From: an uncultured Chloroflexales bacterium
Lineage (GTDB): Bacteria; Chloroflexota; Chloroflexia; Chloroflexales; Chloroflexaceae
Direction of reading: 5' to 3'
Length of the DNA stretch: 64,000 bases
NCBI GenBank assembly: GCA_937902315.1
Contig: CALGUG010000039.1
Span: forward strand, 62,001-126,000
Shown: piece after piece, positions 32,985 to 41,465 of the stretch
Layout: each line of letters opens with the position of its first letter
Numbering within the stretch: the stretch's first letter is position 1
Made by a program: the position numbers and the translations under genes
Notes under the pieces: generated by a model
Seen by the model: the letters and a program-made list of their open reading frames with translations, nothing else
Told to the model about the DNA's origin: nothing
The model's database searches: none

Positions 32985-35900
32985 GTGCCCGCTATAGCAT
33001 ATGATTCGATACCATATATTCTCTTCTTTGATCCGACTTATCCAACCGTCATTGCGCAGTCTGTTGCGCTTGATCTTTTGGGTGTCCCAGCTCGTAGCGT
33101 CGATGCTACCCAGCTTGCAGATTCTCTGCACGATGCCCAGACGCTTGTGCTGGCACATGGTTCCTATTTTCCTAAAGCGGCCTGGAATGTGATCTACAGC
33201 TTTTTAGAACGCGGCGGCAATCTGATTGTGCTGGGCGGCATGCCCTTCACTCGCCCTGTGCGAGCCGATGGCACAATCGAGCCCGAGCAGATCTCGTATA
33301 CCCAACAGCTCTACCTCGGCCCGGTTTTTTCGGTGGTGCCGCCGGTTGGTCGCCTTTCGCTCAAACCAGCACCTTCGGCCACCTTGTTGGAAGATTGTCC
33401 GTTAGCGCCTTCGAGCGATGCTGATCTCTTTTGGGCCTACTATCCGAAACTAACACAAGCATCCGATCACCCCGACGAAATGGGTTCGGCCGGCCCGATC
33501 GATACGATTCAGACGCCGCTGATCTATGCCACAGTCGAGACCGTTAACGGCATCGAGCCGGTCGCCAGCGTTGCGACACTGATCGAGCAGCGCCAAGGCC
33601 GCTTCGCCGGAGGCCGCTGGCTGCTGGTCACTTGGCAGCCTGCCACCGAATCGGGCTGGTACGCTCTGAGCGAGGCCCTGCGCCGCTGTATCGCTCTGAC
33701 CGTAGCGCCGCCCCATACGCTCGATATCCGGCCCGCTCTGGCCTGCTATCAGCCCGGCGAGCGCCCCTGTCTGATTCTCAGCGGAAGCGCCGCCAGCGAT
33801 GTGCAGTACAGCCTGACGGTCAGCGATCCCGATGGTGTAGTGGTGCTTCAGCAAGACGAATGCTTCGCCGCCACCTCAGGCGACGAGCTGCGCATTCAGT
33901 TGCCGCCCGCCGAGCGCCCGGGCCTCTACCGCGCCACTATCATCATCAACAATGGCCAACCGATGCTAGAAGCGACGGGCTTTTGGGTCTGGGACGCCGA
34001 TTTGGTCGCTTCGACGGCGGGCAAGGGCCTCCAAGCCAAACGCGATCACTTCTATGTGGGCGATAAATTGTTCCACATCGCTGGAACGACCTATATGGAT
34101 AGCACGGTTCAGCGCCGCTTTCTGACTCTGCCCAACCCTCTGCGCTGGGATCAAGAATTCGCCACAATGCGCGCCGCTGGCATCAACACCATTCGCACCG
34201 GCATCTGGACGACTTGGCGCCAGTTTATGCCGCTGGTCGGTTTTGCCAACGAGGCCATGCTGCGTGCTCTCGACGCTTTTGTGCTGACCGCCTGCGCCCA
34301 CGACATTCAGTTGATTTTCACCTTCTTCTCGTTCTCGCCTCCGCTCTTTGAAGGTGAAAATCCCTGGTACGATCCGCGCTCCTTGCGCGGCCAAGAGGCC
34401 TTTATCACGAGCATTACGCGCCGTTACAAAGATGTCGAGCTGCTCTCGTGGGACCTGATCAACGAGCCGAGCTTCGGCGATCCACGCAAGATCTTTAGCC
34501 AGCGCGCCCAGCCCAACTACGACCGTTTTGAGGTAGCGGCCTTCCGCAAGTGGCTGCAACAGCGCTACACGCTCGAAGAGCTGCAGCTGCGTTGGCGCTT
34601 TACCCCCAACGAGATGCCGACTTGGGAGAGCGTTCAGCCGCCCAGCGAGGTGGACTTTGTCGCTCATGTCAACTATACCGAGTCGCGCCATATGCTGCGA
34701 GCCGCCGACTTCACGCTCTTCTCGCAAGATGCGGTGCGCGACTGGGCGGCCCATATGCGCGAGGTGATCCGCGCCTCTGGCAGCAAAACCCTAGTCGGTA
34801 TGGGCCAAGACGAGAGCGGTTCGCGCCCCGCGCCCCAGTTCTACGCTTCGGGCGTCGACTACACAACCACCCACCCTTGGTGGAACAACGACGCGCTGCT
34901 CTGGGATATGTTGATCGATAAGTCGCCCTTTGTGCCCAATCTGATCCAAGAGACGGGCGTGATGTTGGCGCGCGATGTCGATGGACGCCCTTGGCGTAGC
35001 GAAGAGGAGGCCGCTACTCTGCTTGAGCGCAAGCTCTATATGTCGTTGGCGGCTCGCGGCGCCGGTATGATCCAGTGGCTCTGGCATACCAACGGCTTGA
35101 TGACCAGCGACAACGAAAATAGCATCGGTCTGCTGCGCACCGATGGCAGCGTCAAGCCGGAGTATCGGGCCATGCGCGAGTGGCTGCGTTTTATCGCCGC
35201 TGCCAATCCGCTCTTGCTCGAAGACGAGAAGCTGCCGCGCGTCTGGGTTCTTGTGCCCTATAGCCAGTGGTTCGCACGCCCCGACCTCGGCATCGAGGCC
35301 AGCCGCCGCGCTGTGCGCACCCTAGGCTACGAGTGTGGCCTGATCCCCCAGCTGGTCGGCGAACAGCAGATTGTCGATCTGCTGAACAAGGTCGAGCGCC
35401 CGGATCTGATTGTGCTGCCGGGCATTCAACTGCTGCAGGCTGACGTTTGGCATGCCCTGAAGCAGGCCGCCGAGGCAGGCACCACTTTGTTGGTCAGCGG
35501 TATTCTGGGCCGCGATCAGCATAGTTTGGTCTACGAGACGGGTATCGCCGATGTCAATACCAATCCGCGCCCGGTGCGCCGCTTCGAAGCCCTGATGAGC
35601 GACGAAGGCGCCACCTTGCAATTCACCTTCGGCGGCGACAAGATCGGCTACGTCAAGCAGGCTCACGACGAGTTGCGTCAGATCCCCTTGGGTGCTGGCA
35701 AGCTGATCTGGAGCGGTCTGCCGATCGAGCTATCCGATAGCCCGATCGCCATCGCCCAAGTCTATCGTCAAGCCCTCGGCCTGCCCCCCAAACAGGGCGA
35801 CGAAAACCCGCTCTTGGTGGTCGAACGGCCCTTACGCGAGGGCACTCTGCTGCTCTTCATCTCCGAAGCAGCTACGGCTCAGTCCTACACCTACCACGAC

Positions 35901-35990
35901 CAGAGCTTTATCATCGCGCCCAACCACGCTGGTGCAGCGCTTTTACTGCCGGGACGAGTGGCGACCTACGGCGGCGTCAAACGCGGTTAA
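32985..35990 (+). CDS. Large multidomain clan-A glycoside hydrolase
   Basis: Predicted cytoplasmic glycoside hydrolase (1001 aa) without a signal peptide. Residues 1-230 resemble a flavodoxin/amidotransferase-like fold (ERGGNLIVLGGMPF), and about 250-335 an Ig-like beta domain. About 345-730 is a GH5/GH42-like TIM barrel with acid/base Glu494 (LINEPSF) and nucleophile Glu656 (IQETGV). The C-terminal part is again amidotransferase-like (RPDLIVLPGIQLLQ), as in GH42 beta-galactosidases. I chose GTG 32985 because GGAGG sits 4 nt upstream. A TTG at 32961 would place that site inside the gene. It is transcribed alone and ends at a strong terminator. The substrate is unknown. Confidence 0.83.
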   Translation: MPAIAYDSIPYILFFDPTYPTVIAQSVALDLLGVPARSVDATQLADSLHDAQTLVLAHGSYFPKAAWNVIYSFLERGGNLIVLGGMPFTRPVRADGTIEPEQISYTQQLYLGPVFSVVPPVGRLSLKPAPSATLLEDCPLAPSSDADLFWAYYPKLTQASDHPDEMGSAGPIDTIQTPLIYATVETVNGIEPVASVATLIEQRQGRFAGGRWLLVTWQPATESGWYALSEALRRCIALTVAPPHTLDIRPALACYQPGERPCLILSGSAASDVQYSLTVSDPDGVVVLQQDECFAATSGDELRIQLPPAERPGLYRATIIINNGQPMLEATGFWVWDADLVASTAGKGLQAKRDHFYVGDKLFHIAGTTYMDSTVQRRFLTLPNPLRWDQEFATMRAAGINTIRTGIWTTWRQFMPLVGFANEAMLRALDAFVLTACAHDIQLIFTFFSFSPPLFEGENPWYDPRSLRGQEAFITSITRRYKDVELLSWDLINEPSFGDPRKIFSQRAQPNYDRFEVAAFRKWLQQRYTLEELQLRWRFTPNEMPTWESVQPPSEVDFVAHVNYTESRHMLRAADFTLFSQDAVRDWAAHMREVIRASGSKTLVGMGQDESGSRPAPQFYASGVDYTTTHPWWNNDALLWDMLIDKSPFVPNLIQETGVMLARDVDGRPWRSEEEAATLLERKLYMSLAARGAGMIQWLWHTNGLMTSDNENSIGLLRTDGSVKPEYRAMREWLRFIAAANPLLLEDEKLPRVWVLVPYSQWFARPDLGIEASRRAVRTLGYECGLIPQLVGEQQIVDLLNKVERPDLIVLPGIQLLQADVWHALKQAAEAGTTLLVSGILGRDQHSLVYETGIADVNTNPRPVRRFEALMSDEGATLQFTFGGDKIGYVKQAHDELRQIPLGAGKLIWSGLPIELSDSPIAIAQVYRQALGLPPKQGDENPLLVVERPLREGTLLLFISEAATAQSYTYHDQSFIIAPNHAGAALLLPGRVATYGGVKRG

Positions 35991-35997
35991 AAAAACA

Positions 35998-36030
35998 TCG
36001 AGAGGGGTCGCGCTTGCGGCCCCTCTTTTT
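35998..36030 (+). terminator. Intrinsic terminator after glycoside hydrolase
   Basis: AGAGGGGTCGC pairs with GCGGCCCCTCT across a short loop (36001-36026) and is followed by TTTTT. Confidence 0.9.
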
Positions 36031-36050
36031 AGCCAGTAGTGATCAATCCT

Positions 36051-36560
36051 ATGTTTTCAGCCCTTCAACCCCTGCTCTATATCCAAATCTCGCCCGACAC
36101 CATCACTATTCGCGATGTTCGCAAAAATCTGACGATCGAAGAGCCAGCCGAGCTCGCTGTATCGATTGTTCAATCAGTCATTCAATCGGTTATTGGGGTC
36201 GGCCGCGATGCCCAAGCAGCGGCAGCCAATCACCCCTCTAGTGTTGTCCTGCGCCCTTTTGCCCATCCGCGCACGCTCATCTCCGACTATCTTCCTGCTG
36301 AGGCGCTTCTCAAACACCTTGTTGTGCGCACGCTTGATTCGGTTCGTTCACGCCTGCCTTTTAAAGTCGTGCTCCACTTGATGGGCGATCCCGAAGGCGG
36401 CTTTGCCAAAGTGGAAATTATGGCTTTTCGCACTCTTTTGCTTGCGGCTGGTTGTCGCGCCTTTGCGATCTGGCAAGGCAGCCCGCTGAGCGACCAAACA
36501 TTGCTCAGCGGCACATTTCCCAACGATGGCCAAATCTTGGATAAAGTCGGCATAAAGTAA
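36051..36560 (+). CDS. MreB-like half-protein (domain I only), copy 1
   Basis: A 169-aa protein resembling only the N-terminal half of MreB. LYIQISPDTITIRDVRKNLTIEEPAELAV lines up with the first strands and NEPSVVAI region of MreB. IGVGRDAQ fits the VGEEAK segment and VLRPFAHPRTLISDY the RPLKDGVIADF segment. The PEGGFAKVEIMAFRTLLLAAGCRAF stretch fits TEVERRAVREAALEAG. The phosphate-1 loop residues are lost and there is no second ATPase half. ATG 36051 matches the paralogue's start; an upstream GTG at 36039 is the alternative. The neighbour 170 bp downstream is a paralogue. A non-ATPase scaffold or a polymer-capping regulator is possible. Confidence 0.62.
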   Translation: MFSALQPLLYIQISPDTITIRDVRKNLTIEEPAELAVSIVQSVIQSVIGVGRDAQAAAANHPSSVVLRPFAHPRTLISDYLPAEALLKHLVVRTLDSVRSRLPFKVVLHLMGDPEGGFAKVEIMAFRTLLLAAGCRAFAIWQGSPLSDQTLLSGTFPNDGQILDKVGIK

Positions 36561-36589
36561 TGCCGCATCCAGTCGCTTGTTTTAGCTTT

Positions 36590-36655
36590 CAGGCGGCGAT
36601 ACCCTTAACATCCATTCGGCTTCTAGCGCGTCCGCCTACGGCTATCAACGGCCTA
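36590..36655 (+). repeat. Dispersed repeat, forward copy
   Basis: The forward core GCGTCCGCCTACGGCTATCA lies at about 36630-36649, with upstream CATTCGGCTTCTA. It faces the reverse copy near 37.42 kb across the second MreB-like gene. Confidence 0.75.
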
Positions 36656-36729
36656 CCCAAAAATGGAGCGGCTATCGGATCTTGTACACACTCGCTCTGG
36701 CTTCTGTTTCACCAGCTAGAAAATCGTCT

Positions 36730-37209
36730 ATGTTTCAACTATTTCGCTCAATCGTCTATCTTCAGATCTCGCCCGATAGCGTTGTTATGCGCCACATTCA
36801 AAAAGACCTCACTCTGCACGAGCCAGCCGAAATCTTGCTCTCCAGCGACCAAAAGCTGATAGCCTTTGGCCAAGAAGCTCATGCGCAGGCGCTCAGCCGC
36901 CCAGACGCGACGCTCATCAAGCCATTTGCGCATCCCCGCTTGCTGATCGCAGACTTTGAGCCAGCCAAAATACTGTTGCAGGCTTGCAAAGAGCGTCTTT
37001 TGGGTAAATCCTTCTCCTTAGCCCGTTGTGTTGTGCATCCGCTTGGCGAGCCGGAAGGCGGCTATACCGAGCTAGAAAAACGCGCCTGCAGAGAGCTTGC
37101 TGTTCAAATCGGCTTTCGCCAAGCCTATGTTTGGTGTGGCCCAGCCTTAAGCGATCAGCAAATCCTTAGCGCCAAATTCCTGTCCGAAGGCGAGATGCAG
37201 TGGACGTAG
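36730..37209 (+). CDS. MreB-like half-protein (domain I only), copy 2
   Basis: A 159-aa paralogue of the preceding protein. Shared landmarks are YLQISPDSVVMRHIQKDLTLHEPAE, IAFGQEAHAQA, IKPFAHPRLLIADFEPA, and GEPEGGYTELEKRACRELAVQIGFRQAYVW. It is somewhat closer to MreB domain I (LIADFEPAKILLQ). Like copy 1 it ends where MreB would enter its second phosphate-binding loop. ATG 36730 aligns with copy 1. The gene is bracketed by a facing pair of dispersed repeats (36.63 and 37.42 kb). Function unknown. Confidence 0.62.
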   Translation: MFQLFRSIVYLQISPDSVVMRHIQKDLTLHEPAEILLSSDQKLIAFGQEAHAQALSRPDATLIKPFAHPRLLIADFEPAKILLQACKERLLGKSFSLARCVVHPLGEPEGGYTELEKRACRELAVQIGFRQAYVWCGPALSDQQILSAKFLSEGEMQWT

Positions 37210-37285
37210 TCTAACCCTGCCCGAAAAATTCTCTTTTATCGATCTTATCATGGCGCTATAATGGATTGTAGCGCCATAGACCTAA

Positions 37286-37498
37286 ATACGAAATCCGCTT
37301 AGGCACTTGATGTTTTGAGCTTCGGCAGATTTGATAGCACATTCCGCACGCTTGGCTTTCAGGCGGCGCTTGGGCGCAGGCAGACGAGCAGCCGAATGTA
37401 GTGAGCAAGCTGTTGATAGCCGAAGGCGGACGCGCTAGAAGCCGAATGAAAGGTTGAGACCTCTCCGCCAAGAAATGAACAAGCGGATGTGATATAAG
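37286..37498 (-). repeat. Complete-looking repeat element with terminal inverted repeats
   Basis: CGAAATCCGCTTAGGC at the left end and AACAAGCGGATGTGATAT at the right end are imperfect inverted repeats. Inside are a degraded second motif (GAGCTTCGGCAGATTTGATA, about 37317-37336) and a reverse core at 37413-37436. This copy suggests both motifs belong to one element of about 210 bp. It fills the 37210-37506 gap. Confidence 0.65.
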
Positions 37499-37506
37499 CT
37501 ATCTCC

Positions 37507-37854
37507 CTAGCCGCCAACCAGTTTGGTTTTATAACCCAGCTTGCCTAGGGCTTGGGCGACCTTTTCGCGATGGTCGCCCTGAATCTCGAGCTGGTCGCCT
37601 TTGCGGGTGCCGCCCGAGCCGCATTGCTGTTTCAACTGCTTCAGCAGGCTATCGAGCGTGGCGGGATCGTGCTTGAGGCCGCTGATCACCGTGACGGTTT
37701 TGCCGCCCCGCCCTTTGCGGTCGCGCATAATCCGCGCGGTCTGCTGGCTGGCCGATGGATAGCTTAGAGCGGATGTGTTGGCTTGTCTCTCTGTTTCCGG
37801 CTCTGGATCAGGATCGCTTGTATAGACCAAGCGGCTATAGCGTTTATCTGTCAT
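37507..37854 (-). CDS. yciH: SUI1/YciH family translation factor
   Basis: A 115-aa protein with a C-terminal SUI1 (eIF1-like) domain at about residues 48-113: RKGRGGKTVTVISGLKHD, LKQLKQQCGSGGTRKGDQLEIQGDHREKVAQALGKLGYKTKLVGG. The bacterial homologue YciH is thought to influence translation initiation fidelity. The N-terminal 45 residues are polar and variable. It is divergent from fdhD with a shared 102-bp promoter region. Confidence 0.92.
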   Translation of the reverse strand: MTDKRYSRLVYTSDPDPEPETERQANTSALSYPSASQQTARIMRDRKGRGGKTVTVISGLKHDPATLDSLLKQLKQQCGSGGTRKGDQLEIQGDHREKVAQALGKLGYKTKLVGG

Positions 37855-37899
37855 TGTTATTGCCTTTATTGTTGCTAAACCCTATCGGCATTGTACCAT

Positions 37900-37928
37900 T
37901 TGCGTCTCGCCGCCATACGATCTATGCT
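37900..37928 (+). promoter_or_regulatory. Putative fdhD promoter
   Basis: TTGCGT (37900-37905), a 17-bp spacer, and TATGCT (37923-37928), about 29 bp before the first possible fdhD start. Confidence 0.5.
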
Positions 37929-37956
37929 ACACTAAACCAAGAGGTTTCGAGATTCT

Positions 37957-38820
37957 ATGCAGAAAGAGCGCCCAATGGAGCAGCGCAGTCAAACGATCCA
38001 AGTCTATCGTTTCGCTGATCAGGCCCAAGCCGTCGTCAGCGACGATCAGGTCGCCGTGGAGGAGCCGCTTGAGATCCGGCTCGACTATGGATCAGAGAAA
38101 CGCATTCGCAAGAGTATCTCGATCACCATGCGCACACCCGGCCACGATTTCGAACTGGCCGCCGGCTTTCTCTTCAGCGAGCAGATCATTCAAGACCCCG
38201 ATCAGATCGAGCGTATTCGCTATTGTGGCCTGCCGATCGACGAAGAAGGCCGCCAGAATGTGGTGCGTGTGGTTTTGCGCCCGGGCGCCGAGGTCGATCT
38301 GCAGCGCCTTGAGCGCCACTTCTACACCACATCGAGCTGTGGCGTCTGTGGCAAAGCCTCGATCGCCGCTCTACAGCTCAATCGCTGCCCGCGCCTGCCC
38401 AGCGACGGCCCCATCGTCAGCGCCCAACTGCTCTATCAGCTCCCCGAGCGCCTACGCGCCGCCCAAGAGATCTTCGACTCGACCGGCGGCCTGCACGCTG
38501 CCGCCCTGTTCCGCATCGATGGCAGCCTCGAAGCGCTGCGCGAAGACGTCGGGCGCCACAACGCCGTCGACAAGCTGATCGGCATGCGCCTGATCGAGCG
38601 CAACCTCGACTTCAGCGATCGAATCCTCTTTCTCAGCGGGCGCATCAGCTTTGAACTGACCCAAAAGGCTTTGATCGCGGGCATTCCGATTGTGGCGGCG
38701 GTCGGCGCGCCCTCGAGTTTGGCCATTCAGCTCGCCGAGGAGTTTGGCATCAGTCTGGTCGGCTTTGTACGTGGTCGACGCTTGAACGTGTATAGCAGCC
38801 CTTGGCGCATTACCAATTGA
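37957..38820 (+). CDS. fdhD: Formate dehydrogenase accessory sulfurtransferase FdhD
   Basis: Sulfurtransferase (287 aa) that moves sulfur from a cysteine desulfurase to the molybdenum cofactor of formate dehydrogenases. The active-site Cys pair is in SSCGVCGKASI (Cys128 and Cys131). VEEPLEIRL, TPGHDFELAAGFLFSE, GGLHAAALF and EDVGRHNAVDKLIG are the classic FdhD blocks. A second ATG at 37975 has AAAGAG before it and could be the true start. It is followed 54 bp later by an FdhF/YdeP-type molybdoenzyme gene, its likely client. Confidence 0.95.
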   Translation: MQKERPMEQRSQTIQVYRFADQAQAVVSDDQVAVEEPLEIRLDYGSEKRIRKSISITMRTPGHDFELAAGFLFSEQIIQDPDQIERIRYCGLPIDEEGRQNVVRVVLRPGAEVDLQRLERHFYTTSSCGVCGKASIAALQLNRCPRLPSDGPIVSAQLLYQLPERLRAAQEIFDSTGGLHAAALFRIDGSLEALREDVGRHNAVDKLIGMRLIERNLDFSDRILFLSGRISFELTQKALIAGIPIVAAVGAPSSLAIQLAEEFGISLVGFVRGRRLNVYSSPWRITN

Positions 38821-38874
38821 ACGATGCTGCAGTGTCACGGGCTTGGAGATATGCAGCTTTAGGAGATCTGGTCT

Positions 38875-41229
38875 ATGTCGATTGAAACCCAACACTCTCA
38901 TCAAGAGCCGAGCGAGGATGTTCGTAAACAGGTTGAGTACGAATCATCGAAGGCTTTTACTGGCTTGAAGCGCGAGGACCCCAAACAAGTGGCGGCTGGG
39001 CTTCCAGCCGTGGTCTCATCGATGAAGTATGTCTGGGAGGAGATGGGCCTCTCGCGCGGGGCGATCACCCTGATGATGCTCAACCAAAAAGATGGGATCG
39101 ACTGTACCAGTTGTGCTTGGCCTGATCCCGATGGCAAGCGCCATATCGCCGAATTTTGCGAAAACGGCGCGCGCGCCATCGCCGATGAAGCGACCTTAAA
39201 GCAAGTCACGCCCGAATTTTTCGAGCGATATAGCGTCCAAGAGCTATCCAAACAGTCCGATCACTGGCTGAATGACCAAGGCCGCATCACCCACCCCATG
39301 GTGCTAGCACGCGGCGCGACCCACTATCGCCCGATCAGTTGGGAGGATGCTTTTAAGCTGATCGCGATCGAATTGCGCAAGCTGCAATCGCCTAACGAGG
39401 CCGTTTTTTACACCTCGGGGCGCACTAGCAACGAAGCCGCCTTCCTCTATCAGCTCTTTGTGCGCCAGTTCGGCACCAACAACCTGCCCGACTGCTCGAA
39501 TATGTGCCACGAATCGTCGGGCGTGGCGCTTAATGAGACGATCGGCATCGGCAAAGGTACGGTCACGCTCGAAGACTTTTCGCGTACCGACGTGATCTTT
39601 ATTTTGGGCCAAAATCCTGGCACCAATCACCCTCGTATGCTGACCGCTCTGGAAGAAGCCAAACGTAACGGCAGCAAGATCATCTCGGTCAACCCGCTGC
39701 CAGAGGCGGGCCTGATGCGCTTTAGCCATCCTCAAGAGGTCAAAGGTCTGCTCGGTTTCAGCACCCCGCTAACCGATCTCTTTCTGCAGATCCGCATCAA
39801 CGGCGATATGGCGCTGCTCAAGGGTATTATGAAGTGTTGGCAGCAGCGCGAGCGTGAGCAGCCCGGCAGCGTCTTCGACAAAGCCTTTATCGATCAGTAC
39901 ACCAGCGGTGTTGATGAGCTTCTCACGCTGCTCGATGCGACCGAATGGGCAGATATCGAGCGCGAGAGTGGCCTACAGCGCCGCCAGATCGAAGAGGCCG
40001 CCGAGATTCTGGGCAAAGCCGATCGCATTATCACTTGTTGGTGTATGGGCCTAACCCAACACAAAAATGCCGTCGCTACCATTCAAGATATCGTTAACAT
40101 GCACCTTTTGCGCGGCCAGATCGGCAAACCCGGTGCAGGCGTCTGTCCGGTGCGCGGCCATAGCAATGTGCAGGGCGACCGCACCGTCGGCATTTGGGAG
40201 CGTCCCAAGCCGGAATTCCTCGACAAATTGCAGAAGACGTTTAGCTTTGAGCCACCGCGCCAGCACGGCTATGATGTGGTCGAAGCCATTCAGGCTATGC
40301 ACGCTGGCAAGGTTAGAGTCTTCTTCGCCATGGGCGGTAACTTCCTTTCGGCCACGCCCGATACCAAGTTCACCGCCGAGGCGCTCCAACGCTGCAGCCT
40401 GACCGTGCACGTCTCTACCAAGCTCAACCGCTCGCACTTGGTGACGGGCGAGCAGGCGCTCATCCTGCCCTGCTTGGGACGCAGCGAGATCGACCGCCAA
40501 GCGAGCGGCGAGCAGTTTGTCAGCACCGAAAACTCCATGGGTGTGGTTCAGCGCTCGCGTGGCAAGCTTGAGCCGATCTCGCCCCATTTGCGTAGCGAGG
40601 TCGCGATTGTGGCGGGTTTAGCCCATACCTATTTCGGTTCGCGCAGCACGGTCGATTGGCTGGCTTTGGCGAGCGACTACGACCGCATTCGCAATCTGAT
40701 CGAGCAGGTTGTGCCCGGTTTCGACGACTACAACCAGCGTGTGCGCAAGCCGGGCGGCTTTTATCTGCCCAACGGCCCGCGCGACGAGCGCCGCTTCAAT
40801 ACCAAAACCAAGCGCGCCATGTTTTCGGCAAACGCCCTGCCCCACACCATTTTGCCCGAGAACGAGCTGATTATGATGACGATTCGCAGCCACGATCAGT
40901 TCAATACCACCATCTACGCCCTCGATGATCGCTATCGCGGCATCTACAACGAGCGCCGCGTGGTGCTGATGAATAGCGCCGATATTGAGCGCCTTGGCTT
41001 CAGCGATGGCGAAGTTGTCGATCTGCTCAATCATACCGACGGGATCGAACGAGTCGCTGAGCGCTTCATTATCGTCAGCTACGATATTCCGGCTGGCTGT
41101 GTGGCGACCTACTTCCCCGAAGCCAATGTGCTGGTGCCGATCGATAGCTACGCTGATCGCAGCAAAACCCCAACCTCAAAGTTTGTGCCCGTTACCCTGC
41201 GCAAAAATGGCGTAGCTGTTACGAACTAA
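38875..41229 (+). CDS. FdhF/YdeP-type molybdopterin oxidoreductase
   Basis: Molybdopterin-bis(guanine dinucleotide) oxidoreductase alpha subunit (784 aa) of the YdeP/formate-dehydrogenase-like family. The family marker DCTSCAWPDPDGKRHIAEFCENG is near residue 80. Molybdopterin-domain segments include TSGRTSNEAAFLYQLF, CSNMCHESSG, LGQNPGTNHPRML and RGQIGKPGAGVCPVRGHSNVQGDRT. The dinucleotide-binding C-terminal domain is at about 650-780. AGGAG at about 38861 precedes the ATG. Related proteins are linked to acid resistance or formate oxidation; the reaction here is not established. Pairing with fdhD supports a formate-dehydrogenase-like cofactor. Confidence 0.9.
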   Translation: MSIETQHSHQEPSEDVRKQVEYESSKAFTGLKREDPKQVAAGLPAVVSSMKYVWEEMGLSRGAITLMMLNQKDGIDCTSCAWPDPDGKRHIAEFCENGARAIADEATLKQVTPEFFERYSVQELSKQSDHWLNDQGRITHPMVLARGATHYRPISWEDAFKLIAIELRKLQSPNEAVFYTSGRTSNEAAFLYQLFVRQFGTNNLPDCSNMCHESSGVALNETIGIGKGTVTLEDFSRTDVIFILGQNPGTNHPRMLTALEEAKRNGSKIISVNPLPEAGLMRFSHPQEVKGLLGFSTPLTDLFLQIRINGDMALLKGIMKCWQQREREQPGSVFDKAFIDQYTSGVDELLTLLDATEWADIERESGLQRRQIEEAAEILGKADRIITCWCMGLTQHKNAVATIQDIVNMHLLRGQIGKPGAGVCPVRGHSNVQGDRTVGIWERPKPEFLDKLQKTFSFEPPRQHGYDVVEAIQAMHAGKVRVFFAMGGNFLSATPDTKFTAEALQRCSLTVHVSTKLNRSHLVTGEQALILPCLGRSEIDRQASGEQFVSTENSMGVVQRSRGKLEPISPHLRSEVAIVAGLAHTYFGSRSTVDWLALASDYDRIRNLIEQVVPGFDDYNQRVRKPGGFYLPNGPRDERRFNTKTKRAMFSANALPHTILPENELIMMTIRSHDQFNTTIYALDDRYRGIYNERRVVLMNSADIERLGFSDGEVVDLLNHTDGIERVAERFIIVSYDIPAGCVATYFPEANVLVPIDSYADRSKTPTSKFVPVTLRKNGVAVTN

Positions 41230-41234
41230 AGCCA

Positions 41235-41280
41235 AGCGGGCGTATTTCACAAGAACAAGTGAAATACGCCCGCTTTTTAT
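41235..41280 (+). terminator. Intrinsic terminator after the YdeP-type gene
   Basis: A 16-bp perfect stem, AGCGGGCGTATTTCAC (41235-41250) with its complement at 41259-41274, an 8-nt loop, then TTTTTAT. Confidence 0.95.
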
Positions 41281-41387
41281 ATTCCGATAGTGGTTATATG
41301 ACTGTTATAGAATTTTAATTCATATATTTGGTCAGCGACCCTTCAAAACCAGTCAGCACCGACCTTACCGAGACGGCTAGAGCATTA

Positions 41388-41416
41388 ACCTGTACGGTGA
41401 CAAGCACCGTACAGGT
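41388..41416. other. Second perfect hairpin in the convergent gap
   Basis: A 12-bp perfect stem, ACCTGTACGGTG (41388-41399) with CACCGTACAGGT (41405-41416), loop ACAAG, then TTTTGG on the plus strand. It may be a backup terminator between converging genes. Confidence 0.6.
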
Positions 41417-41465
41417 TTTGGAGAGATCCCTCCCTTATCCACGAGCATCTAGCTGCTATTTGATA

